DNA from: Yoonia sediminilitoris
GTDB lineage: Bacteria > Pseudomonadota > Alphaproteobacteria > Rhodobacterales > Rhodobacteraceae
DNA: 64,000 bases
Direction: 5' to 3'
NCBI RefSeq assembly: GCF_003058085.1
Contig: NZ_QBUD01000011.1
Coordinates: forward strand, 79,401 to 143,400
The position numbers and the translations under genes were made by a program. The notes beneath the pieces are model-generated. The model saw only the letters and a list, made by a program, of their open reading frames with translations, was not told the origin of the DNA and made no database searches. Below are positions 1-8,510 of the stretch, piece after piece. Each line of letters starts with the position of its first letter. Position 1 is the first letter of the stretch.

Positions 1-1168
1 GGGTCATCTTGCGCCGGAAGTCACCCTTATACATGCCGCCGATCTGCGGCACGGAGACGTGGGATTCGTCGGCGAAAACGATGGCATTGTCTGGGATGAA
101 TTCAAAAAGGGTGGGCGGCGGTTCACCCGGTGCGCGCCCGGTCAGGTAGCGTGAATAGTTCTCGATGCCGTTGCAGACACCCGTGGCCTCCAGCATTTCC
201 AGATCAAAGTTGGACCGTTGCTCAAGCCGCTGTGCTTCGAGCAGCTTACCTTCGCTGACCAGTTGGTCCAGCCGTTGTCTCAGTTCCTTTTTGATGCCGA
301 TGATAGCCTGCTGCATAGTGGGCTTGGGGGTCACGTAGTGCGAGTTGGCGTAGACGCGCACCTTGTCGAACGTATCGGTCTTGGTGCCGGTCAACGGGTC
401 GAATTCTGTGATCGTTTCCAGTTCTTCACCAAAGAAAGACAGTTTCCATGCGCGGTCATCAAGGTGCGCCGGCCAGATCTCGAGGCTGTCGCCGCGGACC
501 CGGAAGGTGCCACGCTGGAAGGCCTGATCGTTGCGGCGGTATTGCTGCGCAATGAGATCCGCGATGATCTGGCGTTGGTCATAGGAATGACCGGCGTGGA
601 TATCCTGTGTCATTGCCCCATAGGTTTCGACCGACCCGATACCGTAGATGCATGATACGGACGCCACGATGATGACATCGTCACGTTCCAGCAGCGCACG
701 GGTGGCCGAATGGCGCATCCGGTCGATCTGTTCGTTAATCTGTGATTCTTTCTCGATGTAAGTATCAGAGCGGGCGACATAAGCCTCTGGCTGATAATAG
801 TCATAATAGCTGACAAAATATTCGACTGCGTTGTCGGGAAAGAAGCCTTTGAATTCGCCATAGAGCTGGGCCGCAAGCGTCTTGTTCGGGGCAAGGATGA
901 TCGCAGGACGTTGCGTTTCCTCGATCATCTTGGCCATGGTGAAGGTCTTGCCGGTGCCGGTCGCGCCCAAAAGCACCTGATCGCGCTCTCCGCTCAGGAT
1001 ACCTTCGCTGAGTTCCTTGATCGCGGTCGGCTGATCGCCCGCCGGTGCAAACTCTGTTTGCAGCACGAACCTTTTACCACCTTCCAGCTTTTCGCGAGTT
1101 TTGACGTCGGGGGCGGGGTTGGTAAGATAGTGCTGGGGATCGGATTTGTCGGTCTGGGCATAGGCCAT
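1..1168 (-). CDS. uvrB: UvrABC system protein B (excinuclease subunit B), partial
   Basis: UvrB is the DNA-damage verification helicase of nucleotide excision repair; it is loaded by UvrA and recruits UvrC. The gene starts at the ATG whose complement is 1166-1168 ([11 protein letters not shown]) and runs off the left edge, so only about the first 389 residues are present. The Walker A motif GATGTGKT is at residues 68-75. The beta-hairpin tip [10 protein letters not shown] that inserts between DNA strands is at 121-130, and a DESH Walker B box lies near the truncation. I saw no alphaproteobacterial LexA box (GTTC-N7-GTTC) just upstream, so SOS control is not evident. The truncation is a window artefact. 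The identification is certain. Confidence 0.97.
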   Translation of the reverse strand, partial: MAYAQTDKSDPQHYLTNPAPDVKTREKLEGGKRFVLQTEFAPAGDQPTAIKELSEGILSGERDQVLLGATGTGKTFTMAKMIEETQRPAIILAPNKTLAAQLYGEFKGFFPDNAVEYFVSYYDYYQPEAYVARSDTYIEKESQINEQIDRMRHSATRALLERDDVIIVASVSCIYGIGSVETYGAMTQDIHAGHSYDQRQIIADLIAQQYRRNDQAFQRGTFRVRGDSLEIWPAHLDDRAWKLSFFGEELETITEFDPLTGTKTDTFDKVRVYANSHYVTPKPTMQQAIIGIKKELRQRLDQLVSEGKLLEAQRLEQRSNFDLEMLEATGVCNGIENYSRYLTGRAPGEPPPTLFEFIPDNAIVFADESHVSVPQIGGMYKGDFRRKMT

Positions 1169-1490
1169 GCGCGGGTTCCTTTGATTAGGCCTATAATTGT
1201 GATGATTGGGGGCCTGTTCAAGGGGGGGTGCTGCCGGTCTGTGTCAGTAACCGTCTGCCAGTTTGCGCTTGGCGATTGTACGTCTTAGACTGGACAAGGA
1301 TGCTATGATTTTCGAATTGAGAGTCGTTTATCGCGTTGAACGCGCAATCCTTGATAGGTTGCAGCGCGGTTATCGTGTATTGGATGGCGGTCAATTACCG
1401 TCAAACCAGTGACTTTAGAGGACCTGTTCTTTAGTATATATGACCAACTATAGCCCCACTTTGGCCAGAATTTGAGGTGATCTGGAGCAT
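1169..1490. other. Intergenic region between uvrB and a small ORF
   Basis: No convincing gene was found on either strand. It must hold the uvrB promoter on the minus strand. A short palindrome, CGCGTT-G-AACGCG, lies at about 1332-1344, and an AT-rich TATATAT stretch lies at about 1434-1441, some 50 bases before the small ORF that follows. Nothing else stands out. Confidence 0.5.
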
Positions 1491-1682
1491 ATGAAAGATT
1501 ATACACATATGGTGGCTGATCAGGCTGCGGAATCCTTTTATGGCCAGGATGCAGCCCAATTTGCCAAAGAGATCAGTGCGATGACTGCACATGACCCAAG
1601 GTTGGTTGCTGTGTTTCAGCGGACCAGAGAAGACTTTTTAAGAGGTCGCTCAAAGCAAACAACAAATGCGCGTGGGTCCTGA
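1491..1682 (+). CDS. Small hypothetical protein (63 aa)
   Basis: I do not recognise this protein. It is a soluble, mixed-charge chain beginning MKDYTHMVADQAAE, with no signal peptide or membrane segment. A GGAG sits only three bases before the ATG at 1491, which is tight; a second ATG at 1509 is possible. It stands alone between uvrB and a secreted-protein gene. Its stop codon falls in the sequence GGGTCCTGACCTTA, an imperfect copy of the palindrome found at 3655 and 34414. It could be a real small gene or a chance ORF. Confidence 0.4.
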   Translation: MKDYTHMVADQAAESFYGQDAAQFAKEISAMTAHDPRLVAVFQRTREDFLRGRSKQTTNARGS

Positions 1683-1866
1683 CCTTAGCGCCGCGGATTT
1701 TCTCTTTGACGTTCGCTGAGTAATACGGTCGCCAAGCATGACCCCTGTCAAGTTTGATGAAACCTTGCCTGCAAAGCGGGTTGCGTCAGCAGGCCAAGGG
1801 TTCACGGAGCCTTAAGAGCCGCCGTGTCAAAATTGGCTGATGATGACTGTGATTGCCGATAGGGAA

Positions 1867-2163
1867 ATGATGACGATTCGCCATTTAACGGGACTTGCCG
1901 CAATCCTTTTGATGTGCGGTTCTGCATCGGCGCAGACCTTGCAAGATCCAATTGCGATCGCCGAGGCCCAAGGTGCTTGCGCGCCATTTGGGGTCAAGAC
2001 TGCCATTTTTGATGATCAGGGATCGATCCGCGTGACATGCAACGAGGATGCGACGGCCTTTGTGCCGCTTTTGGGCGGGCTTGCGCCCTTGGTCGGGCTT
2101 GGTGCCGTGGCGACGGTTGCGGCAGCGATTTCTGGCGGCAATGCAACGCCGAACACGCGGTAA
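1867..2163 (+). CDS. Small exported protein with a Gly/Ala-rich hydrophobic C-terminus (98 aa)
   Basis: The protein has a clear signal peptide ending GSASA-QT at about residues 20-25. A short mature region follows with two cysteines (CAPFGVK and VTCNEDAT), then a hydrophobic Gly/Ala/Val/Leu stretch (FVPLLGGLAPLVGLGAVATVAAAISGG, residues about 66-92, cited here by position rather than as a motif). From memory, small proteins of this shape are common in Rhodobacteraceae and lack an assigned function. I chose the ATG at 1867 because it starts the signal peptide directly after AGGGAA; a longer reading from 1840 adds nine residues of unlikely leader. Its position beside a polysaccharide locus is suggestive only. 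Confidence 0.65.
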   Translation: MMTIRHLTGLAAILLMCGSASAQTLQDPIAIAEAQGACAPFGVKTAIFDDQGSIRVTCNEDATAFVPLLGGLAPLVGLGAVATVAAAISGGNATPNTR

Positions 2164-2233
2164 ACACAGGCCTTTTGAACATAGTACGCTGCGTGCGGTT
2201 GAAGCTGATGACGCGCGCAATTGCAGCGGTGTT

Positions 2234-2704
2234 TCAACAAGCCGGATATCCCATCTGGATAAGTTGTTCCCCCGTGATCCGGTAGTAGCCTGCAATCCGG
2301 TGACGGGCATCGCGCATGAACCATTGACGCAAGGGCGGGTTGTAGTGCTGCGCCATAACAGCCGTCCAATGTTCGAATTGGCGCGCGCGCCGGGCCCTTC
2401 CGTTGCGGCTTGGTCCATGAAACCCAAAGATCGTATAGCCACTGACACAAAGGTTTTCAGCCCCAAGGTACATGGTGCAGGACGAATAGCAGAACCTGCC
2501 GCGTAACTCGATACGGGTCCGTTTTGCATTGAGATCCGCGATTTCCATTGCACGCGCACCAATCAGACCACCGCGGTCGTTTTGCACCACCTTGATGGCG
2601 GCTGGTTGTGCAGAAACCTTGTGACCAAGCCCGGCAGGCAACAGTGCAATCATGAACAGGCAAGCCCAGATAGCAGGCGCTTTTAACCTGCAAGACATGT
2701 GCAT
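2234..2704 (-). CDS. Exported hypothetical protein, ClpP/crotonase-fold-like
   Basis: The start is the ATG whose complement is 2702-2704: AAGGAG lies six bases before it, and it begins the signal peptide (MHMSCRLKAPAIWACLFMIA, cleavage near KVSAQ-PA). The mature part has the pattern RIELRGRFCYSSCTMYLGA and ends QLIQMGYPAC. This resembles the alpha/beta core of secreted, degenerate ClpP-like proteins in Rhodobacteraceae in which a cysteine-bonded turn replaces the serine protease site. I see no convincing Ser-His-Asp triad, so a protease activity should not be assumed. It is convergent with the small exported gene at 1867 and lies just outside the polysaccharide genes. Confidence 0.7.
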   Translation of the reverse strand: MHMSCRLKAPAIWACLFMIALLPAGLGHKVSAQPAAIKVVQNDRGGLIGARAMEIADLNAKRTRIELRGRFCYSSCTMYLGAENLCVSGYTIFGFHGPSRNGRARRARQFEHWTAVMAQHYNPPLRQWFMRDARHRIAGYYRITGEQLIQMGYPAC

Positions 2705-3009
2705 GATCCACTCCTTGTTGGCCACGCGGAAAAAACCGCCCTGTGGTCAACTAGAAGGGGACAGCCGTTAACATTGGGTTGTCTGTAAAACTGGAACTGA
2801 TTTCGCATAAAAAAGTACGGATCCACTTAAATGCACGCATTGCGGGTGATCGTTAATGCGTTTTGCGACTTTTCGGCAAAATCCATTCAATTTGATCGAA
2901 AATTGGACCGAAACTTAATCTCTCTTTAACCGCTTGGTTTCAGTTTGGTTAACAGATGCGCCGTGTAAGGCGCTGAAATTACGTTAACTTTTGGGAAAGG
3001 GTTGCGCGC
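2705..3009. other. AT-rich divergent promoter region upstream of the polysaccharide locus
   Basis: This 305-base gap separates the minus-strand exported protein from the sugar transferase and is clearly AT-richer than its surroundings. It contains several TTAAC half-sites (near 2769, 2948 and 2984) and one full TTAA-N7-TTAA site at 2915-2929. GGGAAAGGG at about 2993-3001 is the probable ribosome binding site for the GTG start at 3010. No gene fits here. Confidence 0.6.
2915..2929 (+). promoter_or_regulatory. Putative full CtrA binding site (TTAA-N7-TTAA)
   Basis: The sequence TTAATCTCTCTTTAA, followed by CC, matches the alphaproteobacterial CtrA consensus TTAA-N7-TTAAC exactly. It sits about 80 bases before the start codon of the first polysaccharide gene. 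A second full match occurs at 11178-11192 in the other promoter region of the same locus. Binding by CtrA is inferred from the motif. Confidence 0.55.
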
Positions 3010-3657
3010 GTGCTGGAATTACAAGCGGGTTTTTTAGGTGATGAAGCTCATGATAATATATGGGGCGATGCCTACCACCGCCCCCTTTCAAAACGGTGTT
3101 TGGATTATGGCGGCGCGGTTCTGTTGCTGATTATCCTGATACCGGTGGCGGTTGTACTTCTGGTCTTGAACAGGTTCTTTAATCGCGGGCCGCTCTGGTT
3201 CGTCCAAGACCGCATGGGGCATCGTTGTCGTCGATTTCGTGCCATCAAGTTTCGGACCATGACGGTCGAGCAATCCGGGCATCGCGGTGCCTTTGACGGG
3301 CTTGAAACCGACCGAATTACCGCATTGGGGCGGATTTTGCGCAAAATGCGCATAGATGAGTTGCCGCAGGTGATCAATGTGCTGCGTGGAGAGATGAGCC
3401 TGATTGGCCCGCGCCCGGATGCTTATGAGCACGCCGCAATCTATCTGCAAACCATTCCAGGTTATCGCGAACGCCATGACGTCATGCCCGGTATCAGCGG
3501 TCTGGCACAGACCGAGGTAGGTTATGTCGACGGTCGCGAGGGCGTGCATCGCAAAGTCGCCGCCGATTTGCGTTACATCGCCGATCTGTCGCTGCGGCTT
3601 GAACTTTGGATTGTCTGGCGAACGTTGGTCATCGTTGCAATGCGGCGTGGCGCCTAG
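3010..3657 (+). CDS. Polyprenyl-phosphate sugar-1-phosphate transferase (ExoY/WcaJ-type bacterial sugar transferase)
   Basis: This enzyme class starts polysaccharide repeat-unit synthesis by moving a sugar-1-phosphate from a UDP-sugar to undecaprenyl phosphate at the inner membrane. The protein has one membrane segment at about residues 34-54. The family motifs follow in order: KRCLDYGGA before the segment, IKFRTM at 79-84, RKMRIDELPQ at 111-120 and SLIGPRP at 130-136. At 215 residues it is the short monotopic ExoY form without the extra N-terminal helices of full WcaJ. The start is GTG, with GGGAAAGGG upstream. The stop codon TAG is the left end of a 16-base palindrome shared with the convergent phosphatase gene. 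It is probably the initiating transferase of the locus to the right. The sugar is unknown. Confidence 0.93.
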   Translation: MLELQAGFLGDEAHDNIWGDAYHRPLSKRCLDYGGAVLLLIILIPVAVVLLVLNRFFNRGPLWFVQDRMGHRCRRFRAIKFRTMTVEQSGHRGAFDGLETDRITALGRILRKMRIDELPQVINVLRGEMSLIGPRPDAYEHAAIYLQTIPGYRERHDVMPGISGLAQTEVGYVDGREGVHRKVAADLRYIADLSLRLELWIVWRTLVIVAMRRGA

Positions 3658-3670
3658 GGTCCTGACCCTA
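3655..3670. repeat. Palindrome TAGGGTCCTGACCCTA supplying both stop codons of convergent genes
   Basis: TAGGGTC-CT-GACCCTA is a perfect inverted repeat around a two-base centre. Its left TAG (3655-3657) ends the sugar transferase. Its right CTA (3668-3670) is the TAG stop of the minus-strand phosphatase. An identical copy lies at 34414-34429 after miaB, and degenerate copies lie at about 1674 and 57505. Such a tight hairpin could act as a bidirectional terminator or be a protein-binding repeat; neither is shown. Confidence 0.7.
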
Positions 3671-4408
3671 AGCCTTGACCGGCATGATTGCGCCAGCGGT
3701 GACATGGATGGCAGACAGCCTGTCAGTCAGGTAGGCGCCTGTGTCAATGGCGACCTTGCCTTCATGTATTGTCACCTCTGGCATGATCTTATGTCCGTAA
3801 ATCATCCAGTTTCCATCGGTTCTGGCTGTCTTGAGGAACGCAGGGTGCCCCCAGGCCATGGCGCGGTGTGATTGCGCATCAAGTGCGGACAAAGGATCGG
3901 CACCAGCATGGGTCACGGCCATATTTCCGCTTTGCCACAGGTAGGGCAGCCCGGCCAACCACGCGATCTGGTCACCCAGAATTTCATAAAGGGCGCTGTG
4001 CGCCTGCATCAGTGCGTCGGGTCCAGAAGCGGCCGTGACCCCGCCAATTCCGAAACTGGCGAGCGTCTGCAGTCCGCCGTGCCGGAGCCAGATGCGCCCG
4101 TTTTTGCGCGGTTTGTCGATGAACTTCAGGAGCATTTCCTCGTGATTTCCGCGCAGGCAGATGACTTGTTTGTTATTGCGAAGATCATGCAACCTTTTCA
4201 CCACACCCGCGCTATCATCGCCCCGGTCGATGTAATCGCCGACAAGGATGATTGGGTCGGGTTGCCGCAGCAGTTTGTCCAGCAGCGGATCAAGCAGGTC
4301 AAGACGCCCGTGCACATCGCCAATCGCAAAAAACGGCTGGTCAGGGGCAGGTGGCCCCCCTTTAAATCGAGACGTTCGGTAAAGCGACGGCCACGGAAAA
4401 ATAGACAT
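3668..4408 (-). CDS. Metallophosphoesterase, bacterial serine/threonine protein phosphatase-like (PPP family)
   Basis: The protein carries the PPP/metallophosphoesterase signature in order: GDVHG at residues 30-34, GDYIDRG at 57-63, GNHE at 87-90, then VTHAGAD and YGHKI further on. These residues bind the two-metal centre. At 246 residues it fits the family that includes phage lambda-type protein phosphatases and Ap4A hydrolases, and sequence alone does not separate these substrates. It lies on the minus strand between the sugar transferase and the spike genes. The locus also encodes a Wzc-like tyrosine kinase, so a role in reversing phosphorylation is conceivable but untested. It ends on the palindrome at 3655-3670. 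Confidence 0.9.
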   Translation of the reverse strand: MSIFPWPSLYRTSRFKGGPPAPDQPFFAIGDVHGRLDLLDPLLDKLLRQPDPIILVGDYIDRGDDSAGVVKRLHDLRNNKQVICLRGNHEEMLLKFIDKPRKNGRIWLRHGGLQTLASFGIGGVTAASGPDALMQAHSALYEILGDQIAWLAGLPYLWQSGNMAVTHAGADPLSALDAQSHRAMAWGHPAFLKTARTDGNWMIYGHKIMPEVTIHEGKVAIDTGAYLTDRLSAIHVTAGAIMPVKA

Positions 4409-4529
4409 GAACGCGCCTTAGCACAGGTGATCTGTGTTGCGCGAGTGCCCAGCCAGCGTACGCTGGTCAAAGTGCTTGGTAAGCAAGCCGGTTTAATCAG
4501 GTGTTTCCTCGTTCATTTTGGAGAACCTG

Positions 4530-4787
4530 ATGCCTGATCTCTTTGATTCCGATTATGTAAACCTGACCTCGCCTGCCGTTGCACATTATGTTGTCTCTCC
4601 GTCGGATATGGTTGATTTGCCTACCCGTCCGCGTGCCTTTTACGTCAACACTGGCGGCACGGCTGTAATGCGCGACGGCGCAGGTGATGCGGTCAGCTAT
4701 GAGGTGGCCGCAGGTGCCATTCTGACATTGCGGGCGACCCGTGTGCTGGCGACAGGCACGACCGCGCAACTGATCGCGTGGTACTAA
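4530..4787 (+). CDS. ghsA: Spike base protein of the RCAP_Rcc01079 family (GTA head spike GhsA-like)
   Basis: This 85-residue protein has the features I associate with the Rhodobacter capsulatus spike base family: a VSPSD motif near the start, then LPTRPRAFYVNTGGTA, AAGAIL and a C-terminal RVLATGTTAQLIAWY. In R. capsulatus the homologous GhsA forms the base of head spikes on GTA particles, and these spikes bind the recipient's capsule. I chose the ATG at 4530 because GGAG lies six bases before it; an in-frame TTG at 4518 is less likely. The stop is one base from the ATG of the next gene, so the two are probably co-translated. No GTA capsid genes are in the window, which matches the known separation of ghsAB from the main GTA cluster. 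A prophage spike is the alternative. Confidence 0.82.
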   Translation: MPDLFDSDYVNLTSPAVAHYVVSPSDMVDLPTRPRAFYVNTGGTAVMRDGAGDAVSYEVAAGAILTLRATRVLATGTTAQLIAWY

Positions 4788-4788
4788 G

Positions 4789-6417
4789 ATGCTGGGGCTT
4801 GGGCTTGGGTCCTTAACCAGCCGCGCGCAAGGGCAGGACGGTGGGGTGGGCCACACCGCGCCGCTGGCAGAATTCTTCGTCTCCGGTGGCGGTCAGCGGG
4901 TTGCGCTTGCACAGGGGGTGGACGCAAACCTGTCGATCTTTACCGAAATCAGTCCGACTCATGTGGTCTGGATGGAGTTGGATAACAACAATCCGGCAAC
5001 CCGTTTGTCATGGCGTGAAACGCTGGTGGCAGAGTTGCGCAACATCTACACCGTCCGTGAATTGACGCTATCCAGCGGCTGGTCCCAGTTGCAGTCGTCC
5101 GGGTCCGGTCTTTCAGGCAGCTACATCGGCAATCGTGCGATCAGCACCTCATCAGCCACGGCGACTGCTGATGTGATCGTGGGGCGTGCTGACCCCTATG
5201 ATGTGTGGATTTATTACACCGGCCGCACCAATGGCGGCTACGCTCGGGTTGATATTGATGGCGATCAGGTGTTGGTCAATGAATTGACCGATCCCGATGC
5301 CGTGGGCTTCAAGGCGTTTTCGACCTTTTCAGCGACTGACTTGCAGCGCCGGATAAGTGTCAAGATCGCCAGTGGCCTAACCGGGGATCACGTGGTCACC
5401 ATAAGCAACGGCGGCACCGCGACGCCGGGCGGCGGCAATATCCTGATTGAGGCGGTTGCAATCACTGGCAATCTTGCGGGCCCGCAGGTCCTGCCGCCAC
5501 TGTGGCAGCCCGGAACAACTTATGAAATGGGCGATGAGGTGCAGTTCGGCGGGCGCTATTATGCAGCGCGCGCGAATGGTCAAAGCGGAGTTGTGGGCCC
5601 GACCCACGTATCGGGCATTGCATCCGACGGTGCGTTGGATTGGCGGGTGGATCATCGTCCGACCTATCCCAAATTCGTGTCCATCGACTATGCGTCAGAA
5701 CGTGAATATGCCGCCAGTGTCACATCAGGGGGGGCGTCGACGGTTTTGGGCGGGCAGACCCACGGGTTTGACGCGTTGGACAGTCGCACAATTGAACTGG
5801 ATGGTGCGCCATGGGTTCCTGTCACGACTGGCAACGGGTTGAGTGTCGGCACACAGGCAAATCTGGTCGAACAGACCAAGTGGCGCAGCAGCACAGGGGT
5901 TGATCTTGCAGATTGCACCCTTAGTCGCGCCATTACCCCCGGTACCGTCAGCCACGGTGTTGCCGTCACGGGCACAGGACCGGACGTGAACTTTGACTGG
6001 CTTTATGCCGGGATGCTGCCGCTGGTGGCATGGGACGGTGAAAGCCGAAGAACGATTGCGCAGACGGTGACCGCGGCTGGCTATGCGCCTGTTGTCATGG
6101 ATGATTATGCCGGGGTCAATCCGCCTAACATCGACTTTGCGGGTGCTGATCGGCTTGGCATTGCAGCAACTGTTGCGGACGATACCCTGATTTATGGTCA
6201 CGAAGCCGGAGCTACCTTGGTTGCTGGCAATATCGTTAACCAATTTGACACTTTTCTGCGGCCAAATCTGAACGCGACCGTAAAGGGTGGCAGTCTTGAC
6301 TGGCAGGCCAAGGCCTACATCACGGGCAGCGCCGCGGGTGGTTTGCAGTTGGGGTCGGGCGATGCGCTGGGATTTTTCAGCCGTCATGTGATGCGGGTCG
6401 AGACTGGCACGACCTGA
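4789..6417 (+). CDS. Putative GTA head spike fibre (GhsB-like) with carbohydrate-binding-like module
   Basis: The 542-residue protein begins with a glycine-rich MLGLGLGSL segment typical of phage structural proteins. It has no signal peptide. Residues about 92-228 form a beta-rich segment. Residues 238-286 (LWQPGTTYEMGDEVQFGGRY to GALDWR) look like the aromatic, Trp-Tyr-rich carbohydrate-binding modules seen in phage tail fibres and chitin-binding domains. The rest (290-542) is beta-rich and unassigned. It follows ghsA by one base, as ghsB follows ghsA in R. capsulatus. I infer that it is the fibre that contacts the cell-surface polysaccharide. The role rests on neighbourhood and composition, not on a recognised catalytic motif. 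Confidence 0.65.
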   Translation: MLGLGLGSLTSRAQGQDGGVGHTAPLAEFFVSGGGQRVALAQGVDANLSIFTEISPTHVVWMELDNNNPATRLSWRETLVAELRNIYTVRELTLSSGWSQLQSSGSGLSGSYIGNRAISTSSATATADVIVGRADPYDVWIYYTGRTNGGYARVDIDGDQVLVNELTDPDAVGFKAFSTFSATDLQRRISVKIASGLTGDHVVTISNGGTATPGGGNILIEAVAITGNLAGPQVLPPLWQPGTTYEMGDEVQFGGRYYAARANGQSGVVGPTHVSGIASDGALDWRVDHRPTYPKFVSIDYASEREYAASVTSGGASTVLGGQTHGFDALDSRTIELDGAPWVPVTTGNGLSVGTQANLVEQTKWRSSTGVDLADCTLSRAITPGTVSHGVAVTGTGPDVNFDWLYAGMLPLVAWDGESRRTIAQTVTAAGYAPVVMDDYAGVNPPNIDFAGADRLGIAATVADDTLIYGHEAGATLVAGNIVNQFDTFLRPNLNATVKGGSLDWQAKAYITGSAAGGLQLGSGDALGFFSRHVMRVETGTT

Positions 6418-6430
6418 CACCCGGGACGGT

Positions 6431-6466
6431 TTTCCGCCCGGGCTCCTGATCGGGATCGGGCGGAAA
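6431..6466 (+). terminator. Inverted repeat between spike genes and yjbH (possible terminator or attenuator)
   Basis: TTTCCGCCCG at 6431-6440 pairs perfectly with CGGGCGGAAA at 6457-6466 across a 16-base loop that includes further GC-rich complementarity. It lies entirely in the 62-base gap between the spike fibre gene and yjbH. There is no U tract after it, so it may be a partial terminator or a processing site that separates spike expression from the export genes. Confidence 0.5.
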
Positions 6467-6479
6467 GATAGGTGGGACG

Positions 6480-8510
6480 ATGCGCAGCTGTGCAATCTGG
6501 CTGATCGGATTGATGTGGGCAACCGCGCTGTTGGCAGACGGGGTCGCATTGCGTTACAACAGCTACGGCGCGCCGGGGCTGATCGATATGCCAGCGGCTA
6601 TATCCGCGCCGGATGCTGAACTGGCCTTTTCAGTCAGCCATTTCGCAGGCCAGATCCGCAGTTCCGCCACATTCCAGATATCAAGCGGCCTCTCGGGCAG
6701 CTTTGGCTATGCAAGCCTTGACAATGTTCTGGGGCAGGGCGGACAGGTTTATGACACCGTTCTTGACCGCAGATTTGCCCTGCATTTTCGTGTGTTGGAC
6801 GAAACCCGGCATTGGCCTGCGATAGCCATCGGGGTGAATGATTTCGTTGGAACCGGGATCTATGGCGGCGAATATGTTGTGGCGACCAAGGGTTTTCGCC
6901 CTGATCTGGCGATTACCGCAGGGCTTGGATGGGGTCGCTTGGCCGGTTTCGGCAGTTTCGCCAACCCGCTTGGGGCTGCATTCGCCGAGCGCCCTGCGCG
7001 CGATATCGGGCAAGGTGGTGCTGTCGCGCCAAGTGCCTTTTTTCATGGGGATGCCGCGCTTTTTGGAGGTGTCCAGTGGCAGGCAACTAAGACGTTTGGC
7101 GCCACGCTCGAATATTCATCCGATGCCCTGCCAAATGAGGATGCAGGCGCATTTCACAGGCGCAGCCCGTGGAATGTTGCACTCACCTACAGCCCGCGCC
7201 CCAATCTGCATCTGAGCGCCCAGTATCTGTACGGATCGCAGTTGGGCGCGCTTGCCACCTATACCGTCAACCCAACCGATCCGCCCTTTGCAGGGGGGCT
7301 GGACCGGGGTCCACTGCCACTGGGCGCAGCAATGTCGCAACGCGGTCTGGCCAGCGCCTTGGCAAAGCAGGGTCTGCGGTTGCAGGGGCAACAACGTCAT
7401 GGCGCGACTTTGCAGGTACAGGTCGAAAACATGATTTACATTGCTCCGGCACAGGCTGTCGGGCGCACGGCGCGAGTGATGGCAGCCTATGCCCCCACAG
7501 AGGTCCGACGGTTTACCATCACGCTCGTGAGCCATGGCATCGCCGGGCAGACTGTGACCTTTCAACGGGCAGCGCTGACCCAACAGGAGTTTGCTTATGA
7601 TGGTGCAGCGCGGCTGTGGCAGGCGGCCAATATGCGGCCTGCCTCTGAACCTTTTCAAGGAACCTCTGTCGGACCTGACTGGCAAATCAGCCCTTATGTC
7701 ACCCCCAACATTTTTGACCCCGATGATCCGTTGCGTGCGGATGTCGGGATTGCCTTTCGCGGGCGATATGAACCAGCGCCGGGGGTCGTTTTTTCAGGAA
7801 CGCTCCGCCAGCGGATTGCAGGCAATCTGGACCAGACAACGCGACGCTCTGAATCTGTGCTGCCGCATGTGCGCAGCGATTTTGCGCTTTATGACCGCGA
7901 AGGCGATGCCGATTTGATTGACCTGACGGCCAGTTGGTTTGCGCAGCCCGGCCCGACGGTGACGACGCGGCTGACCGCTGGTTTGCTGGAGGAAATGTTC
8001 GGCGGGCTTTCGGCAGAAATCCTGTGGCGGCCACCCGGCAGTGCTTTTGCCTTCGGGGTTGAGTTGAACGAGGTCCGCCAGCGCGGATATAACAGTGATT
8101 TCAGCTTTCTGGACTATCAGGTGACGACCGGCCACGCGTCGGTCTATTGGGACATGGGCGCAGGCTATCAGGCGCAGTTAGATGCGGGCCGCTATCTTGC
8201 CGGTGACTGGGGCAGCACGCTGCACTTCGCGCGCCGGTTTCGCAACGGCTGGTCGCTGGGGGCGTTTGCGACATTCACCGATGTGTCATTTGACGACTTT
8301 GGCGAGGGATCATTCGACAAAGGCATCACCGTCGACATTCCGCTGTCGTGGATATCCGGGCAGCCCACGCGCCAGACCCTGCACCGCACAATCCGGCCGG
8401 TCACCCGCGATGGCGGCGCGCGCCTGAATATCGACGGTCGCCTTTATGACCTGACGCGCCCGCTGACCGCATCGGCGCTGACCCAAAGCTGGGCGCGGGT
8501 GCTGCGATGA
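6480..8510 (+). CDS. yjbH: YjbH-family outer membrane protein for exopolysaccharide export
   Basis: The protein has a signal peptide (MRSCAIWLIGLMWATALLADG). A long beta-rich chain of 676 residues follows, with alternating aromatic and polar residues typical of an outer-membrane barrel, and it opens SYGAPGLIDMPAA, the usual start of the YjbH/GfcD family. In E. coli the yjbEFGH and gfc operons serve extracellular polysaccharide and group 4 capsule production, where this family is an outer-membrane component. The stop overlaps the start of the YjbF-like lipoprotein gene by four bases. With the Wzc-like protein on the opposite strand, it probably forms the export path for the polymer made by genes at 11.2-17.8 kb. 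No separate Wza-type protein is seen in the window. Confidence 0.88.
   Translation: MRSCAIWLIGLMWATALLADGVALRYNSYGAPGLIDMPAAISAPDAELAFSVSHFAGQIRSSATFQISSGLSGSFGYASLDNVLGQGGQVYDTVLDRRFALHFRVLDETRHWPAIAIGVNDFVGTGIYGGEYVVATKGFRPDLAITAGLGWGRLAGFGSFANPLGAAFAERPARDIGQGGAVAPSAFFHGDAALFGGVQWQATKTFGATLEYSSDALPNEDAGAFHRRSPWNVALTYSPRPNLHLSAQYLYGSQLGALATYTVNPTDPPFAGGLDRGPLPLGAAMSQRGLASALAKQGLRLQGQQRHGATLQVQVENMIYIAPAQAVGRTARVMAAYAPTEVRRFTITLVSHGIAGQTVTFQRAALTQQEFAYDGAARLWQAANMRPASEPFQGTSVGPDWQISPYVTPNIFDPDDPLRADVGIAFRGRYEPAPGVVFSGTLRQRIAGNLDQTTRRSESVLPHVRSDFALYDREGDADLIDLTASWFAQPGPTVTTRLTAGLLEEMFGGLSAEILWRPPGSAFAFGVELNEVRQRGYNSDFSFLDYQVTTGHASVYWDMGAGYQAQLDAGRYLAGDWGSTLHFARRFRNGWSLGAFATFTDVSFDDFGEGSFDKGITVDIPLSWISGQPTRQTLHRTIRPVTRDGGARLNIDGRLYDLTRPLTASALTQSWARVLR

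Noticed and set aside
1169..1490. LexA (SOS) box upstream of uvrB
   Set aside because: I looked for GTTC-N7-GTTC and found none in the gap; isolated GTTC words do not fit the spacing.
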